This document shows positions 5,663-5,738 of a DNA stretch of 5,738 bases, piece by piece. Below the pieces are notes generated by a model. It did not search any database. It was not told the DNA's origin and was given only the letters and a program-made list of their open reading frames with translations. The position numbers and the translations under genes are program-made. Numbering within the stretch: the first letter of the stretch is position 1; the number at the start of each line of letters is the position of its first letter. Origin of the DNA: an uncultured Eubacteriales bacterium (GTDB lineage Bacteria > Bacillota > Clostridia > Oscillospirales > Oscillospiraceae). The stretch is from NCBI GenBank assembly GCA_900550705.1, contig URTG01000114.1, positions 1-5,738 on the forward strand, read 5' to 3'.

Positions 5663-5738
5663 GAAAAACAACTGCCATGGATTTTGTTTTCCGGCTGAGG
5701 AATGGTGGCTATTTTCTGACTGCGTGGAGACGTTCCTT

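Noticed and set aside
5677..5738. An ATG followed by 20 open codons running off the right edge on the plus strand
   Set aside because: No ribosome binding site precedes the ATG and 20 codons are too few to judge. A divergent gene sharing the cre site remains possible but cannot be supported.

Overview
The window looks like chromosomal DNA from a GC-rich Firmicute of the class Clostridia, probably an Oscillospiraceae-type gut anaerobe. This rests on strong AGGAGG ribosome binding sites, a sigma-A-like promoter, a near-consensus CcpA operator, and protein styles common in that group (PAS-GAF-GGDEF sensor, FHA-SEDS protein). It is an inference from gene style; no ribosomal marker is present.

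Layout. Bases 2-732 carry the end of a short plus-strand operon: a GNAT-like acetyltransferase-type protein, open at the left edge, and a 68-residue unknown protein, closed by a strong hairpin (746-782). A promoter starts at the next base (783-811) and drives a two-gene cell-wall operon, 867-3975. Its first gene encodes a SEDS-family (FtsW/RodA/SpoVE) glycosyltransferase with an FHA phosphopeptide-binding domain fused near its N-terminus. Its second encodes a class B penicillin-binding protein with a short N-terminal region. The two genes overlap by 14 bases. Together they should form a peptidoglycan polymerase-crosslinker pair, with the FHA domain as a possible input for Ser/Thr-kinase signalling, comparable to the actinobacterial fhaB-rodA-pbpA arrangement.

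Between this operon and the convergent gene on the minus strand lies a 136-base element (3997-4132) with perfect 16-base terminal inverted repeats and a nested 18-base-pair hairpin flanked by A and T runs. It looks like a MITE or the shrunken end of an insertion sequence that now acts as a bidirectional terminator.

The minus-strand gene at 4162-5514 encodes a soluble PAS-GAF-GGDEF protein, a probable diguanylate cyclase with a variant GGDEL signature, no RxxD inhibitory site and a cysteine cluster in the PAS domain. Its AT-rich upstream region (5515-5738) holds a weak promoter, a leader hairpin followed by a T run, and a sequence matching the CcpA cre consensus at every position. Bases 5663-5738 hold nothing I can assign. 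The cell-wall operon and the cyclase have no evident functional link beyond adjacency.
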